This document shows positions 36,178 to 45,273 of a stretch of DNA of 63,820 nucleotides, one piece after another. Source of the stretch: an uncultured Bacteroidia bacterium (lineage in GTDB: Bacteria; Bacteroidota; Bacteroidia; Bacteroidales; UBA932); contig CACZCQ010000014.1 of the NCBI GenBank assembly GCA_902779765.1, positions 1 to 63,820 of the forward strand, given 5' to 3'. Numbering within the stretch: the first letter of the stretch is position 1; each line of letters starts with the position of its first letter. The notes under the pieces were generated by a model, which saw only the letters and a list, made by a program, of their open reading frames with translations, was not told the DNA's origin and did not search any database. Position numbers and translations under genes: made by a program.

Positions 36178-36185
36178 TATCTTTG
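36178..36185 (+). promoter_or_regulatory. -7 element of recA
   Basis: TATCTTTG, full consensus, 21 nt before the ATG. No clear LexA-type dyad is visible around it, so I cannot support SOS control. Confidence 0.65.
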
Positions 36186-36206
36186 TTAGACTAACATTAT
36201 TTCATT

Positions 36207-37235
36207 ATGGCAAAAGAGGTAGAAGCAAAGGCCGCAGACATCAACGCCGCAAAAATGAAGGCGCTGCAGGCCACGATCGACAAGATTGAGAAGGATTATG
36301 GGAAAGGGACGATCATGAAGCTGGGAGAGCAGCCACAATGGGACGTTCAGGTTATTCCAAGCGGTTCCGTCGCACTGGACCACGCTTTGGGAATCGGTGG
36401 TTATCCGAGGGGCAGGATCGTAGAGATCTACGGTCCTGAATCCAGCGGAAAGACCACCTTGGCTATCCACGCTATCGCCCAGGCACAGAAGACCGGGGGC
36501 ATAGCGGCCATGATCGATGCTGAACACGCTTTCGACAGGACCTATGCGAAGGCATTGGGTGTCAACCTCGAGACCCTCCTGATTTCGCAGCCGGACAACG
36601 GTGAGCAGGCCCTGGAGATAGCCGACAACCTTATCCGCTCCGGTGCGGTGGACATCGTCGTGATAGACTCCGTGGCCGCCCTCACCCCGAAGGCGGAAAT
36701 CGAAGGCGAGATGGGTGACAACAAGGTTGGCCTCCAGGCCAGGCTGATGAGCCAGGCCCTCAGGAAACTTACGGCCAACATCGCCAAGACCAACACTTGC
36801 TGCATCTTCATCAACCAGCTGCGCGAGAAGATCGGCATCATGTTCGGCAACCCCGAGACTACGACCGGCGGCAACGCCCTGAAGTTCTATGCATCCGTCC
36901 GTATCGACGTACGCAGGACCACACAGCTCAAGGACGGAGACGAAGCCCTCGGCAACAGGACCAGGGTCAAGGTCGTCAAGAACAAGATGGCCCCTCCTTT
37001 CAAGAAGGCAGAATTCGACATCGTGTTCGGAGAAGGAATCTCGCATGTCGGAGAAATCATCGACCTCGGCGTCGAGTACAACATCATCGGGAAGAGCGGT
37101 TCCTGGTTCAGCTACAACGACCAGAAACTCGCCCAGGGACGCGAAGCCACAAAGCAGCTCCTCAGGGACAATCCCGAGCTCTGCGACGAGATCGAAGCCA
37201 AGATCCGCGAAGCCCTGAAGAACATCAAGGACTAA
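36207..37235 (+). CDS. recA: Recombinase RecA
   Basis: 342 aa. Strand-exchange ATPase for homologous recombination and the SOS response. Seen: [15 protein letters not shown], Walker [10 protein letters not shown] near residue 77, Walker B VIDSVAAL, loop L2 region [34 protein letters not shown], and [16 protein letters not shown]. The C-terminal acidic tail is short. The convergent helix-hairpin-helix gene ends 10 bp downstream. Confidence 0.99.
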   Translation: MAKEVEAKAADINAAKMKALQATIDKIEKDYGKGTIMKLGEQPQWDVQVIPSGSVALDHALGIGGYPRGRIVEIYGPESSGKTTLAIHAIAQAQKTGGIAAMIDAEHAFDRTYAKALGVNLETLLISQPDNGEQALEIADNLIRSGAVDIVVIDSVAALTPKAEIEGEMGDNKVGLQARLMSQALRKLTANIAKTNTCCIFINQLREKIGIMFGNPETTTGGNALKFYASVRIDVRRTTQLKDGDEALGNRTRVKVVKNKMAPPFKKAEFDIVFGEGISHVGEIIDLGVEYNIIGKSGSWFSYNDQKLAQGREATKQLLRDNPELCDEIEAKIREALKNIKD

Positions 37236-37245
37236 GGGTTTTGAA

Positions 37246-38187
37246 TCAGTCTTTCAGGGGAGCAAGCCGGCACCGTGCCAGTTTCTCCCCTTTTTCTTTG
37301 TCAAGGATCCCGTTCCTGACCAAATTTTCCACTCTCCATTCCTCCTTCGGGCTGTTTTCTCGGAATATCACTATCCCGTGTGCCGGCCTTTTCCCGATGT
37401 ACGGATGACGGGCGAGATCGGATTCCGGGAGGGTCCACAGCGGATATGGCTCGGCCGGTCCTGCGAATATCAAGTCTTTCAGCCCGTCGTACTTCTCGCT
37501 GTCGAAGTGCCAGATATCCATCAGCTGCTCCGGATATGAATATCCTCCCAGCTCCTCCCTATAGCTTACCATCTTGGAGGCAAAGAACTTCCCTATTCCG
37601 GGCAAGGTTTCAAAGGTGGCGGAATCAGCTTTGTTGATGTCGATTTTCGGGATGTCGATATATTTCTCGAGCCTTTTGAAAACGGAGTCATCCACGACAT
37701 AGGAACGGGCGAAATCCGCCTTGCGGCGGAACCTGCCGCCCTTCTTGCGGTAGTTGTCGATGGACTGAGCCTGTTTGAGGGTGAAACCCAGGCGCATCAG
37801 GTCATCCACGCTGACGGTGTTGGGATCGAAGGGAAAACTTTCATAACGCCGGGGTGTATTTGCCCGCCGTATCGACTCTGCAGCCGCACTGTGAGGGTAA
37901 ACCTTCCTGACACTGGTCTCCGACGGACGGCCGTCCGTGCCCGGCCGAGTCCATCCTCGCTTCGCTGCGGCTGAGTACGGCCTAAGCCCGGCGGCTGCTC
38001 CGTCGGGAATCACTGAATCCTGAAAGATGAATACCGTGTCCGGATGGTCGTGATTGGCAACGATCCGGGCGACCGAAGCCTTGTGGATGAATAACGCGGC
38101 CTGATAGCCGATGATGAGGAAAAGAAGGGCCACCGCCCCCAAGATGAACGAGGCGGAGGGTCTTCCGCCGTCTTCTGAGTTTTTCAT
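37246..38187 (-). CDS. ComEA-like helix-hairpin-helix DNA-binding protein
   Basis: 313 aa. N-terminal membrane anchor (SFILGAVALLFLIIGYQAALFI), a variable linker, then three tandem helix-hairpin-helix units (FPFDPNTVSVDDLMRLGFTLKQAQSIDNYRKKGG; IDINKADSATFETLPGIGKFFASKMVSYREELGG; and a third near the C-terminus). ComEA-type proteins bind DNA in the periplasm during uptake; this three-unit form is common in Bacteroidota with unproved function. The linker (about residues 68-100) is encoded by a GC-rich palindromic stretch that looks like an inserted dispersed repeat. Last gene of the unit 39665 to 37246. Confidence 0.82.
   Translation of the reverse strand: MKNSEDGGRPSASFILGAVALLFLIIGYQAALFIHKASVARIVANHDHPDTVFIFQDSVIPDGAAAGLRPYSAAAKRGWTRPGTDGRPSETSVRKVYPHSAAAESIRRANTPRRYESFPFDPNTVSVDDLMRLGFTLKQAQSIDNYRKKGGRFRRKADFARSYVVDDSVFKRLEKYIDIPKIDINKADSATFETLPGIGKFFASKMVSYREELGGYSYPEQLMDIWHFDSEKYDGLKDLIFAGPAEPYPLWTLPESDLARHPYIGKRPAHGIVIFRENSPKEEWRVENLVRNGILDKEKGEKLARCRLAPLKD
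37900..38005. repeat. GC-rich palindromic insert in the ComEA-like gene
   Basis: Contains the perfect 16-bp palindrome ACGGACGGCCGTCCGT (37923-37938) and a CGCTTCGCTGCGG stretch. It encodes GLRPYSAAAKRGWTRPG and neighbours, a sequence unlike a family-conserved linker. Boundaries are approximate. Confidence 0.45.
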
Positions 38188-38215
38188 GTCGTTTAAAGTT
38201 TAAGCAGTCTGTCTT

Positions 38216-38926
38216 TTAATCGTTTCCTTTTTCCTTGTCGCGTTTCTTCTGCTGAGGGGCACCACCGACCACGATCACTATCTCGCCTTTCGGCTCGTGC
38301 TCCCTGAACCATGAAGCGACTTCTTCCAGGGTCCCACGACGGTGTTCCTCATGCAACTTGGAAATCTCCCTTGCTACCGAACAGGGCCGGTCGGGCCCGA
38401 AATACTCGCAGAACTGCTCCAATGTCTTGACAAGACGGTACGGAGACTCATAGAAGATCATCGTCCTGGGCTCGGAAGACAGATCTTTAAGCATAGTCTG
38501 GCGGCCTTTCTTGACAGGAAGGAATCCTTCAAAACAGAACCTGTCACAAGGCAGGCCGGAAGATACGATGGCAGGGATGCAGGCAGTGGCACCCGGGAGT
38601 GTCTGGACTTCTATCCCTTCGGCGGCGCAGGTCCGGGCGAGCAGGAATCCGGGATCGGATATCCCCGGAGTTCCGGCATCACTGATCAAGGCCACGTTCA
38701 TCCCGCCGAGGATACGCTCCTTTATCATCTCAACCGTCTGGTGTTCATTGAACTTATGGTGGGACTGAAGCCTTCCGTGAATATCGTAACGATGCAGCAG
38801 GACGCTGCTGGTCCTGGTGTCTTCGGCCAGGATCAGGTCGGCTTCCTTCAGCACCTGCACGGCCCTGAAAGTGATGTCGTCCAGATTACCTACCGGGGTC
38901 GGGACAATATAAAGGATACCGGGCAT
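38216..38926 (-). CDS. rsmI: 16S rRNA 2'-O-methyltransferase RsmI
   Basis: 236 aa. Methylates the ribose of C1402 in the decoding centre. Tetrapyrrole-methylase fold: YIVPTPVGNLDDITFRAVQVLKEADLILAEDTRTSSVLLHRY at the N-terminus, ALISDAGTPGISDPGFLLARTC, and PCSVAREISKLHEEHRRGTLEE are all RsmI-diagnostic. A lysine-rich tail ends the protein. Starts 8 bp after the preceding Pro/Glu-rich protein gene. Confidence 0.96.
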   Translation of the reverse strand: MPGILYIVPTPVGNLDDITFRAVQVLKEADLILAEDTRTSSVLLHRYDIHGRLQSHHKFNEHQTVEMIKERILGGMNVALISDAGTPGISDPGFLLARTCAAEGIEVQTLPGATACIPAIVSSGLPCDRFCFEGFLPVKKGRQTMLKDLSSEPRTMIFYESPYRLVKTLEQFCEYFGPDRPCSVAREISKLHEEHRRGTLEEVASWFREHEPKGEIVIVVGGAPQQKKRDKEKGND

Positions 38927-38933
38927 GCGAATC

Positions 38934-39665
38934 CTAGTTCAGTTTCCTGCGGACGGCCATCATCAGCCTGTAAACGGGCTCGGAGCCAAGGTCCCAATCC
39001 GGATAGTTCTCGGAAATATAAGCCAGGGCCTCGTCCAGCGATCCCATCGAATTGAATTTCGCGATGGTATCCTGGAACAGCATGGGATCCTCCCTGAAGA
39101 GGACGTTGATGAGAAGTACCCTGTCATTGAGGGAGATGGCGCTGATTATGTTCTTCACAGGCATTCCCGGACGGTCCGTCCTCCAAGCCTGCTTGTCGGC
39201 CATTACATCCATCACGGCGGTATCGGCAACCGCAGAGTCGAGGATTGACTTCTTCGGCTCTACGACCGGCTCCGGTTCAGGTATATCGACTGGCTCAGGA
39301 GCAGGAAGATCGACAGGAATGTCGTCGAGGATATCAGCAGCAACAGTTTCACTTTCAGCAGAAGCATCTACTGCATCCTCTGCCGGCAGCTCCACGACAG
39401 AAGGTATCGGCATCTCGATATCGGATATGGTGATATCGAACGGGTCCTCTTCCTTGGGTTCCGGGGCAGGTTCCGGCTCGGGTGTCGGCACAGGATCCGG
39501 AACAGCTTCAGGTGAGGGGACGGGCTCCGGCTCAACGACCGGTTCCGGCTCCGGAACGGGCAGCTCTATCGCCCGGATTTCGTCCTCGAGTGCGGAGAGT
39601 TCTTCCTTGATGCCTTCTATCCTTGCGAGGAGGGATGATATTGTATTGTCGTCGATCTTTCCCAT
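38934..39665 (-). CDS. Hypothetical protein with coiled coil, Pro/Glu-rich linker and conserved C-terminal domain
   Basis: 243 aa, not recognised by function. The N-terminal about 35 residues form a short coiled coil (NTISSLLARIEGIKEELSALEDEIRAIE). Residues about 37-165 are mostly Pro/Glu/Val repeats (PEPEP, PVPSPE), likely disordered. The last about 80 residues are folded and look conserved (ISLNDRVLLINVLFREDPMLFQDTIAKFNSM, DEALAYISENYPDW). No signal peptide, so cytosolic. Start at 39665 (MGKIDDNTI); the longer frame runs into the divergent tdk. Operon with rsmI and the ComEA-like gene. Confidence 0.75.
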   Translation of the reverse strand: MGKIDDNTISSLLARIEGIKEELSALEDEIRAIELPVPEPEPVVEPEPVPSPEAVPDPVPTPEPEPAPEPKEEDPFDITISDIEMPIPSVVELPAEDAVDASAESETVAADILDDIPVDLPAPEPVDIPEPEPVVEPKKSILDSAVADTAVMDVMADKQAWRTDRPGMPVKNIISAISLNDRVLLINVLFREDPMLFQDTIAKFNSMGSLDEALAYISENYPDWDLGSEPVYRLMMAVRRKLN

Positions 39666-39673
39666 AAAAATGC

Positions 39674-39681
39674 TATATTTG
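39674..39681 (+). promoter_or_regulatory. -7 element of tdk
   Basis: TATATTTG, full consensus, 33 nt before the ATG at 39715. Confidence 0.6.
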
Positions 39682-39714
39682 TGATACCAGTCAAATTTCA
39701 ACAAATCTAACGAA

Positions 39715-40296
39715 ATGTTTTCAGAAAACATAAAAAAAGCCGGTGAGATAGAAGTTATCTGCGGGTCCATGTTCTCGGGCAAGACCGAGGAGTTGATAAG
39801 GAGGATCAGGAGGGCGAAGTTCGCCAACCTGAAGATCGAGATATTCAAGCCTACCATCGATACACGGTACTCCGAGGATGACGTGGTCTCCCACGACTTC
39901 CACAAGATTCCCTGCCACGCTGTCAAGGATCCCAGGGAGATGCTCAAAGTAGCTGACGATGTCCAGGTCGTCGGAATTGACGAGGCCCAGTTCTACGACA
40001 TGTCGCTGGTGGATGTCGCCCAGGAACTGGCCGACAGGGGCAAGAGGGTGATCATCGCCGGTCTCGACACCGACTATCTGGGGAAACCGTTCGGTCCCAT
40101 GCCCTTCCTTATGGCAATTGCCGAGGAAGTCAGGAAGGTTCATGCCATCTGCGTCAGGTGCGGCAATCTCGCCAACCACTCCCACAGGCTTTCAAACAGT
40201 ATGGAACTGGTGGTCCTGGGCGAGAAGGATGCCTACGAACCCCTCTGCCGTGACTGCTACAACAAGGTAATGGCAGAAGAAGCCGGAAGGAAGTAA
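39715..40296 (+). CDS. tdk: Thymidine kinase
   Basis: 193 aa, type II thymidine kinase. Phosphorylates thymidine for salvage. Walker A GSMFSGKTEELIRRI near residue 17, VVGIDEAQFYD (catalytic Glu and Walker B) near 83, the lasso and substrate region GLDTDYLGKPFGPMPFLM, and zinc cysteines in ICVRCGN and CRDCYNK. Monocistronic; it ends 1 bp before the convergent xerD stop. Confidence 0.97.
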   Translation: MFSENIKKAGEIEVICGSMFSGKTEELIRRIRRAKFANLKIEIFKPTIDTRYSEDDVVSHDFHKIPCHAVKDPREMLKVADDVQVVGIDEAQFYDMSLVDVAQELADRGKRVIIAGLDTDYLGKPFGPMPFLMAIAEEVRKVHAICVRCGNLANHSHRLSNSMELVVLGEKDAYEPLCRDCYNKVMAEEAGRK

Positions 40297-40297
40297 G

Positions 40298-41173
40298 TCA
40301 GTTCCTCGGATGATGCTCGAGTATTGAGCGCTGCCAGGTCGAACTGTCGATGTGTGTATATATCTCGGTGGTCAGGATACTCTCATGACCTAGCATTTCC
40401 TGGACAACCCTCAGGTCAGCCCCGTTCTCGATAAGATGGGTTGCAAAACTGTGCCTGAAGGTATGCGGGGATATTTCCTTGTCAACTCCGGCACATACAG
40501 CCTGTTTCTTCACCAGATTGAACATCGCCACCCTGCTGAGTGAGCGGCCGAACCTGTTCAGGAATAGGATGTCGTCATATTGAGGGGAATCCGGCGATAT
40601 CCGGCACTCCAGATAATCCCTGACAGCCTGGACGGCCATGTCTCCCATGGGGACGATCCTCTCCTTGTTCCCCTTTCCTACCACACGGACGAACCCTTCG
40701 TCAAGATAGACATTGGATATCTTCAGGCCGACGGCCTCCGAAACCCTCAGCCCGCAGCCGTAGAGCACTTCAAGGACGGCCCTGTCACGCCTTCCGGTCC
40801 AGGTTGAGAGGTCCACTGAATCGATTATCGCTGTGACTTCTTCCACTGACAGGACTTCCGGCAGGTACCGTCCCAGTTTAGGGGAGTCGACCGCGTCGCA
40901 TGGATTGTCCTTCCGGTCGCCTTCCATCACCAGCCAGTCGAAAAAGGACCTAAGGGAACTGAGAAGCCTGGCCTGCGACCTCTTGGAGAGCTTCCTCCTG
41001 GAAGCGAGGTAGTCAAGCACATCCTGTGTGCTGACTCTTGCGGGCTCCACGGGTACTGCCGCGAAGAACTTGTCAAGGTCCGAGGAATACGATGCTACGG
41101 TATTAGGAGACATCGCCCTCTCGATCCTGAGATAATAGGAATAATCCTGAAGGGTCTTTTCGGTAAGGGTCAT
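40298..41173 (-). CDS. xerD: Tyrosine recombinase XerD
   Basis: 291 aa. Resolves chromosome dimers at dif with XerC under FtsK control. N-terminal SAM-like core-binding domain (YSYYLRIERAMSPNTVASYSSDLDKFF), then the catalytic domain with Arg (YGCGLRVSEAVGL), Lys (GKGNKERIVPMG), His-x-x-Arg (HTFRHSFATHL), His (MLGHESILTTEIYTH) and nucleophilic Tyr in IYTH. Length and neighbourhood fit the housekeeping enzyme rather than an element integrase. Its ATG overlaps the M49 peptidase stop by 4 nt. Confidence 0.93.
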   Translation of the reverse strand: MTLTEKTLQDYSYYLRIERAMSPNTVASYSSDLDKFFAAVPVEPARVSTQDVLDYLASRRKLSKRSQARLLSSLRSFFDWLVMEGDRKDNPCDAVDSPKLGRYLPEVLSVEEVTAIIDSVDLSTWTGRRDRAVLEVLYGCGLRVSEAVGLKISNVYLDEGFVRVVGKGNKERIVPMGDMAVQAVRDYLECRISPDSPQYDDILFLNRFGRSLSRVAMFNLVKKQAVCAGVDKEISPHTFRHSFATHLIENGADLRVVQEMLGHESILTTEIYTHIDSSTWQRSILEHHPRN

Positions 41174-43086
41174 ATCAATGTCTTGTATTTCCTGCCATAT
41201 TCAAGTTGCTGCCCGAGATAGTCATCCGTGAGGGACAATCCGTAGTCGACGACCGAGCCGTCAATCCCCCGCACCGGGACTATGTCAGGATTGACGAAAC
41301 CGCCATAAGGTTTCAGGTGGAGAGCCTCGTAGCGGGACCTGACCTCACGATGAAGCTCAGGATCGATATCGACAGCGTACCTTTCGACCAGAGCCTTCCC
41401 CGCTTCGTAATCCCCTTCGGATTTTATCCTCTGCACCTCCGCCAGAAGTTCCGCGAAAAGTCCCCTGAGAGCATGGAAGTCGTTGACTATGAAGTATGTC
41501 TTCCCGTCCCTTGACTTCCGCTCGATGATGTTGCGGTCACGTCCTTTCTCATAGCACCATTCCGCTATGAGTTTCCTGTTCTGCATATGGGATTCCGTAT
41601 TCCTTGCCCCAAGTTCGAGGCGTGAGAACTGGACGAATATCCCGTTGCGGATATATGACGAATATGCTGGCTTCCAGGCCTCGCTGTCCGGCATTATACC
41701 GAGTTCGACCAGTTTCGGATCGGCGATGTAATAAAGGCCGAACAGGTCGGCCCGTGCCTCCTCCAGAGTGCTCTGGTATTCCTTCAATGCATTGGGAGAT
41801 ACCCCTGGGAGGAGTTGCCCGGAACCATGGCCCAGACATTCGTGGAGGTCGGTGTGGATGTCATCATCGTGCTCACCGTATTTCCTGTAGGCGTCGATTT
41901 CCTCACGGTCGAAAGCGAATTCATCGAGAGCGCTTCTTGGAGCCTCCAGGGCAGCAAGGTTATAGGCATGGGTGATATTGCCGATGGTTACCGACTTTGA
42001 CCCGTGTTCCTTCCTGATCCAGTCAGCGTTGGGAAGATTGATTCCGATGGGAGTCGACGGATAAGTCGCCCCTCCGAGCATGACGGCATTCACCACCTTG
42101 GCCGACACCCCGGTGACATGAGGTTTCCTGAAGCGGGGATCCACGGGGGAATGGTCCTCAAACCACTGTGCATTCGAGCTCAGCAGCTCAGTCCGCGCCG
42201 AAGCCTCGAAGTCCTTGATATTCACATATCCTTCCCAAGTCGCCTTACGTCCGAGAGGGTCGTCATAATCTTCGATGAAGCCGTTGATGAAATCGACGGT
42301 CCCTCCGGACTCCCCTACCCAGCAGACATTGAACCTGTCCCACAGCTGCAGGTCCCCGGTCCTGTAGTATTCTACCAGGATGCCTAGCGCCTCCTTCTGC
42401 TCCTCATTCTCCGCCACAGCCCGGGCTGCTTCAAGTTCATCAATGATCCTGTCGATCGCCGTACCATAGCCACCACCGGACTTCCATACCTTCTCCACGA
42501 CCCTGCCATCCTCCTTCACGACCTTGGAATTGAGGCCGTATGATACCGGTCGGGGATCGTCATGGTCCGACACGGAGTCGTAATATGACTCCACTTCCTC
42601 CCTGGTCACCCCTTCATAGAAGTTCACCGAAGACAGGGCGACGATATCCCCCTCCCTCTCGGACGAACGTCTTACGGGACATATGTCAGGAGAATAGATG
42701 ACATCCAGCAAAGCAACATCTGCGGAGCGCCCCACAGACTCAAGCAGGCTGCGGAAATACTCCCTGTCACAACCGGGGAAGAACTTGGACTCGGCATAAT
42801 GATGGTGTATCCCGGAAGAGAAGAACAGCCTTTTGGCATAGACCACGAACTCACGGAATGCTTCGCAATCCCGGTTCCCCCCGTAACGGTCGAGGATATC
42901 CTCAACCGCATGTCTCACTGGAAGATTCCACCGGCAATACTGGTCCCAGGTGATGTCACGGCCTAGTTTTGCCGCCTCTGAGAGATGATAGGCATATTCT
43001 TTCTGCTGCAGGGTGAGGGAATCCCATCCCGGCACTTCGAAGCGCATTACCTTGATGTCCGCGAATTCGTCTATGACGGTCTTCAT
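41170..43086 (-). CDS. Dipeptidyl-peptidase III family zinc peptidase (M49)
   Basis: 638 aa. Releases N-terminal dipeptides from oligopeptides. Seen: the zinc motif HECLGH (HExxGH, M49-specific) within HTDLHECLGHGSGQLLPGV and the second zinc ligand helix STLEEARADLFGLYYI about 50 residues later. No signal peptide or lipobox is visible at the chosen start (MKTVIDEFADIKVM), so either cytosolic or missing an upstream signal; the -7 box 4 nt upstream leaves no room for a longer N-terminus. Co-transcribed with xerD. Confidence 0.92.
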   Translation of the reverse strand: MKTVIDEFADIKVMRFEVPGWDSLTLQQKEYAYHLSEAAKLGRDITWDQYCRWNLPVRHAVEDILDRYGGNRDCEAFREFVVYAKRLFFSSGIHHHYAESKFFPGCDREYFRSLLESVGRSADVALLDVIYSPDICPVRRSSEREGDIVALSSVNFYEGVTREEVESYYDSVSDHDDPRPVSYGLNSKVVKEDGRVVEKVWKSGGGYGTAIDRIIDELEAARAVAENEEQKEALGILVEYYRTGDLQLWDRFNVCWVGESGGTVDFINGFIEDYDDPLGRKATWEGYVNIKDFEASARTELLSSNAQWFEDHSPVDPRFRKPHVTGVSAKVVNAVMLGGATYPSTPIGINLPNADWIRKEHGSKSVTIGNITHAYNLAALEAPRSALDEFAFDREEIDAYRKYGEHDDDIHTDLHECLGHGSGQLLPGVSPNALKEYQSTLEEARADLFGLYYIADPKLVELGIMPDSEAWKPAYSSYIRNGIFVQFSRLELGARNTESHMQNRKLIAEWCYEKGRDRNIIERKSRDGKTYFIVNDFHALRGLFAELLAEVQRIKSEGDYEAGKALVERYAVDIDPELHREVRSRYEALHLKPYGGFVNPDIVPVRGIDGSVVDYGLSLTDDYLGQQLEYGRKYKTLI

Positions 43087-43090
43087 AGTG

Positions 43091-43098
43091 TAAATATA
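43091..43098 (-). promoter_or_regulatory. -7 element of the M49 peptidase gene (leaderless arrangement)
   Basis: Minus-strand TATATTTA ending 4 nt before the ATG at 43086; shares a 46-bp divergent spacer with the C11 peptidase promoter. Confidence 0.55.
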
Positions 43099-43120
43099 GG
43101 TAATATTCAGGAATATTTCC

Positions 43121-43128
43121 TACATTTG
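43121..43128 (+). promoter_or_regulatory. -7 element of the C11 peptidase gene (leaderless arrangement)
   Basis: TACATTTG, full consensus, ending 4 nt before the ATG at 43133. Confidence 0.6.
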
Positions 43129-43132
43129 TGAA

Positions 43133-44530
43133 ATGCAGCATAAACTGAAAACGACTATGAATATCGTCAGAATCATACGCAAATCCGCATGTGCCGCTGT
43201 CATCCTGGCAGCTGCACTGTTCAGCGTTTCGTGCGACAAGGACGAGAACTTCGGAATCTCAGGAAGTGATGAGGGCATCAGCTATGATTATCCCGGAAGG
43301 CGTACGGCGCATGTCGAGAACCGCAGGGTGCTCCTGTTCTACGAATGCGGGTTCAACGAACTTTACAGCTATCTCAGGGACAACATGGACAGTGAAAAGT
43401 TCGGACTCCCCAAAGGATATCTCCCCGGTAGCGGCAGAAACGATGATGTTGTCCTTATCTTCTCCAAACTGGCGAAAAACCAAAGCTACAAGAATGTTCC
43501 CTCATACCTCAGGAGAGTATATAAAGACCTTGAGGGCAACATGGTCTCCGATACCCTGAAGATATATCCTGAATCTACCGTTGCGGCCTCCTCCGCCACA
43601 ATGAAAGAGGTCCTGGACTATGTCAAGGCTCTCTTCCCCGCAAAGGGATATGGAATGGTGTTCGCCTCCCACGGATCCGGATGGCTTCCGAACGGCTATT
43701 ACAACAGTCCTTCACAATTCGAGAGGGAGCACCGGCATTCAAATGGGGCGAAGTATTCGAGGAGGATGATGTCATTATCCTACCCTGACATTCCCGAGGG
43801 GAACATGGCGACAGACGATCCGTATGCAGGGATGGTCAGGAGCATAGGGCAGGACAAGATGTCCTATGGCGACCAGGAGATGTCCATCAAGGAATTCGCC
43901 GATGGTATTCCCTATCACCTTGACTACCTTTTCTTCGACATGTGTTTCGGAGGTGGTGTCGAAGTAGCATACGGGCTCAAGGACAAAGCCGACTATCTGG
44001 GTATCTCTCCCGCCGAAGTCCTGGCAGACGGGATGTTCGACTACACGAAGCTGGTTTCCTTCCTGCTCGAGGGACCGACTCCTGACCTTCTTGGGCTTTT
44101 CACAGACTCTTTCGAGAGATACAACAAGCGCAGCGGAGATACCCGTTCCGCCACGGTGACCCTCGTCAGGACCGATGGGCTGGAAAACCTTGCATCTGTA
44201 TGCAAGACCCTGGTGTCCAAATATTCATCCGCCATCGCCACTGCCCCTGTCTCCGAGATACAAGGCTATTTCAGGTACAACAGGCACTATTTCTACGACC
44301 TTGAGGACACCTTCGACAAATGCGGGGTCTCCGCCGAGGATATGGCCACCCTCAGGAATGCAATCTCGAGGACGATAATCTACAAGAATGCGACCCCCTC
44401 CTTCCTTGGGGAATTCGACATCAAGACGTATTCCGGCTATAGCATGTACATCCCTTGCGCCGGGTCGAACATCCTCAACTACTATTTCATGGATGAGGCC
44501 TGGAACAAGGCGGTCGGACTTGTCAATTAA
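43133..44530 (+). CDS. Clostripain-family (C11) cysteine peptidase, lipoprotein
   Basis: 465 aa. A lipoprotein signal ends in LFSVSC (Cys about 34), so it is membrane anchored, probably surface exposed. Clostripain catalytic pair: His in MVFASHGSGWLPNGYY near residue 184 and Cys in DYLFFDMCFGGGVEVAY near 268, both in the caspase-like fold; these enzymes cleave after Arg or Lys. Start: ATG 43133 would be leaderless; an in-frame ATG at 43157 (MNIVRIIRKS) also gives a normal signal. Followed by the rplY promoter. Confidence 0.88.
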   Translation: MQHKLKTTMNIVRIIRKSACAAVILAAALFSVSCDKDENFGISGSDEGISYDYPGRRTAHVENRRVLLFYECGFNELYSYLRDNMDSEKFGLPKGYLPGSGRNDDVVLIFSKLAKNQSYKNVPSYLRRVYKDLEGNMVSDTLKIYPESTVAASSATMKEVLDYVKALFPAKGYGMVFASHGSGWLPNGYYNSPSQFEREHRHSNGAKYSRRMMSLSYPDIPEGNMATDDPYAGMVRSIGQDKMSYGDQEMSIKEFADGIPYHLDYLFFDMCFGGGVEVAYGLKDKADYLGISPAEVLADGMFDYTKLVSFLLEGPTPDLLGLFTDSFERYNKRSGDTRSATVTLVRTDGLENLASVCKTLVSKYSSAIATAPVSEIQGYFRYNRHYFYDLEDTFDKCGVSAEDMATLRNAISRTIIYKNATPSFLGEFDIKTYSGYSMYIPCAGSNILNYYFMDEAWNKAVGLVN

Positions 44531-44542
44531 TTATATTATTCC

Positions 44543-44550
44543 TATCTTTG
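44543..44550 (+). promoter_or_regulatory. -7 element of rplY-pth
   Basis: TATCTTTG, full consensus, giving a leader of about 82 nt before rplY. Confidence 0.65.
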
Positions 44551-44556
44551 CCCGCC

Positions 44557-44636
44557 AATTAAAAGCGCATGAGCGTTTTTGGTGCAATGGGACCCCGGCC
44601 CGACCGGGGTTGAGTAACACATTTTAAACAACAACA
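44557..44636 (+). promoter_or_regulatory. Structured rplY leader with two hairpins
   Basis: Hairpin 1 pairs AAAAGCGC with GCGTTTTT around an ATGA loop; hairpin 2 pairs ACCCCGG (44592-44598) with CCGGGGT (44604-44610) around a 5-nt loop. Neither is followed by a terminator-like T-run, so a translational control or protein-binding leader is more likely than attenuation. Inference. Confidence 0.45.
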
Positions 44637-45242
44637 ATGAAGCATTTTGAACTTAACGGCAACATCCGCGAAGTCGGAAACAAGGCCGTGATCAAAGCGA
44701 TCCGCAGGCAGGGCCTCGTACCTTGCAACCTCTACGGACAGGGAATGGAGAACGTCCTTTTCACCGTCTCCGACAAGGACCTCCAGGGAATCACCAACAC
44801 TCCCGCCTCCTACATCATCGACATCAAGCTTGACAACGGAAAGTCCTACATGGCCGTTGTGCATGAGCTTCAGTTCCATCCTGTGAAGGACAACTGCCTC
44901 CACGCAGATTTCCTCGCAGTTTCCGAAGACAAGCCCATCAGCATCAAGGTTCCCATCGTGGTCAGCGGTCACCCCGTCGGTGTACAGAAAGGTGGTAAGT
45001 TCGTCCTCGTGTCCAGGGCCATCCGTATCAGCGCCCTCATGAAGGACCTTCCCGACACTCTCAACGTCGACGTTACGAAGCTTGACATCGACAAGCGTAT
45101 CGTCGCCGGCGACATCAAGCTTGACAACGTAGCCGTGGTCTCCCCCAAGGACACCATCATCTGCACCGTCAAGTCCACCCGCAACATGACACAGGTTGCT
45201 GATGAAAATGCTGAGGGTGCTGAAGGCGCTGCTGAAGCCTAA
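44637..45242 (+). CDS. rplY: 50S ribosomal protein bL25 (CTC/TL5 form)
   Basis: 201 aa. Binds 5S rRNA. An N-terminal L25 domain (MKHFELNGNIREVGNKAVIKAIRRQGLVPCNLYG...) is followed by the C-terminal TL5-type beta domain (PISIKVPIVVSGHPVGVQKGGKFVLVSRAIRI...) and an Ala/Glu-rich tail. This is the two-domain form, about twice the length of E. coli L25. pth starts 32 bp downstream. Confidence 0.96.
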   Translation: MKHFELNGNIREVGNKAVIKAIRRQGLVPCNLYGQGMENVLFTVSDKDLQGITNTPASYIIDIKLDNGKSYMAVVHELQFHPVKDNCLHADFLAVSEDKPISIKVPIVVSGHPVGVQKGGKFVLVSRAIRISALMKDLPDTLNVDVTKLDIDKRIVAGDIKLDNVAVVSPKDTIICTVKSTRNMTQVADENAEGAEGAAEA

Positions 45243-45273
45243 GATCGTAGAGACACCTGAAGATTATTCTGGC

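Noticed and set aside
38934-39665. Pro/Glu repeat protein considered as TonB
   Set aside because: No N-terminal membrane anchor and no TonB C-terminal YP motif; the C-terminal domain is different.
40298-41173. xerD considered as an integrase marking a mobile element
   Set aside because: Length, motifs and housekeeping neighbours fit chromosomal XerD; no att repeats or cargo nearby.
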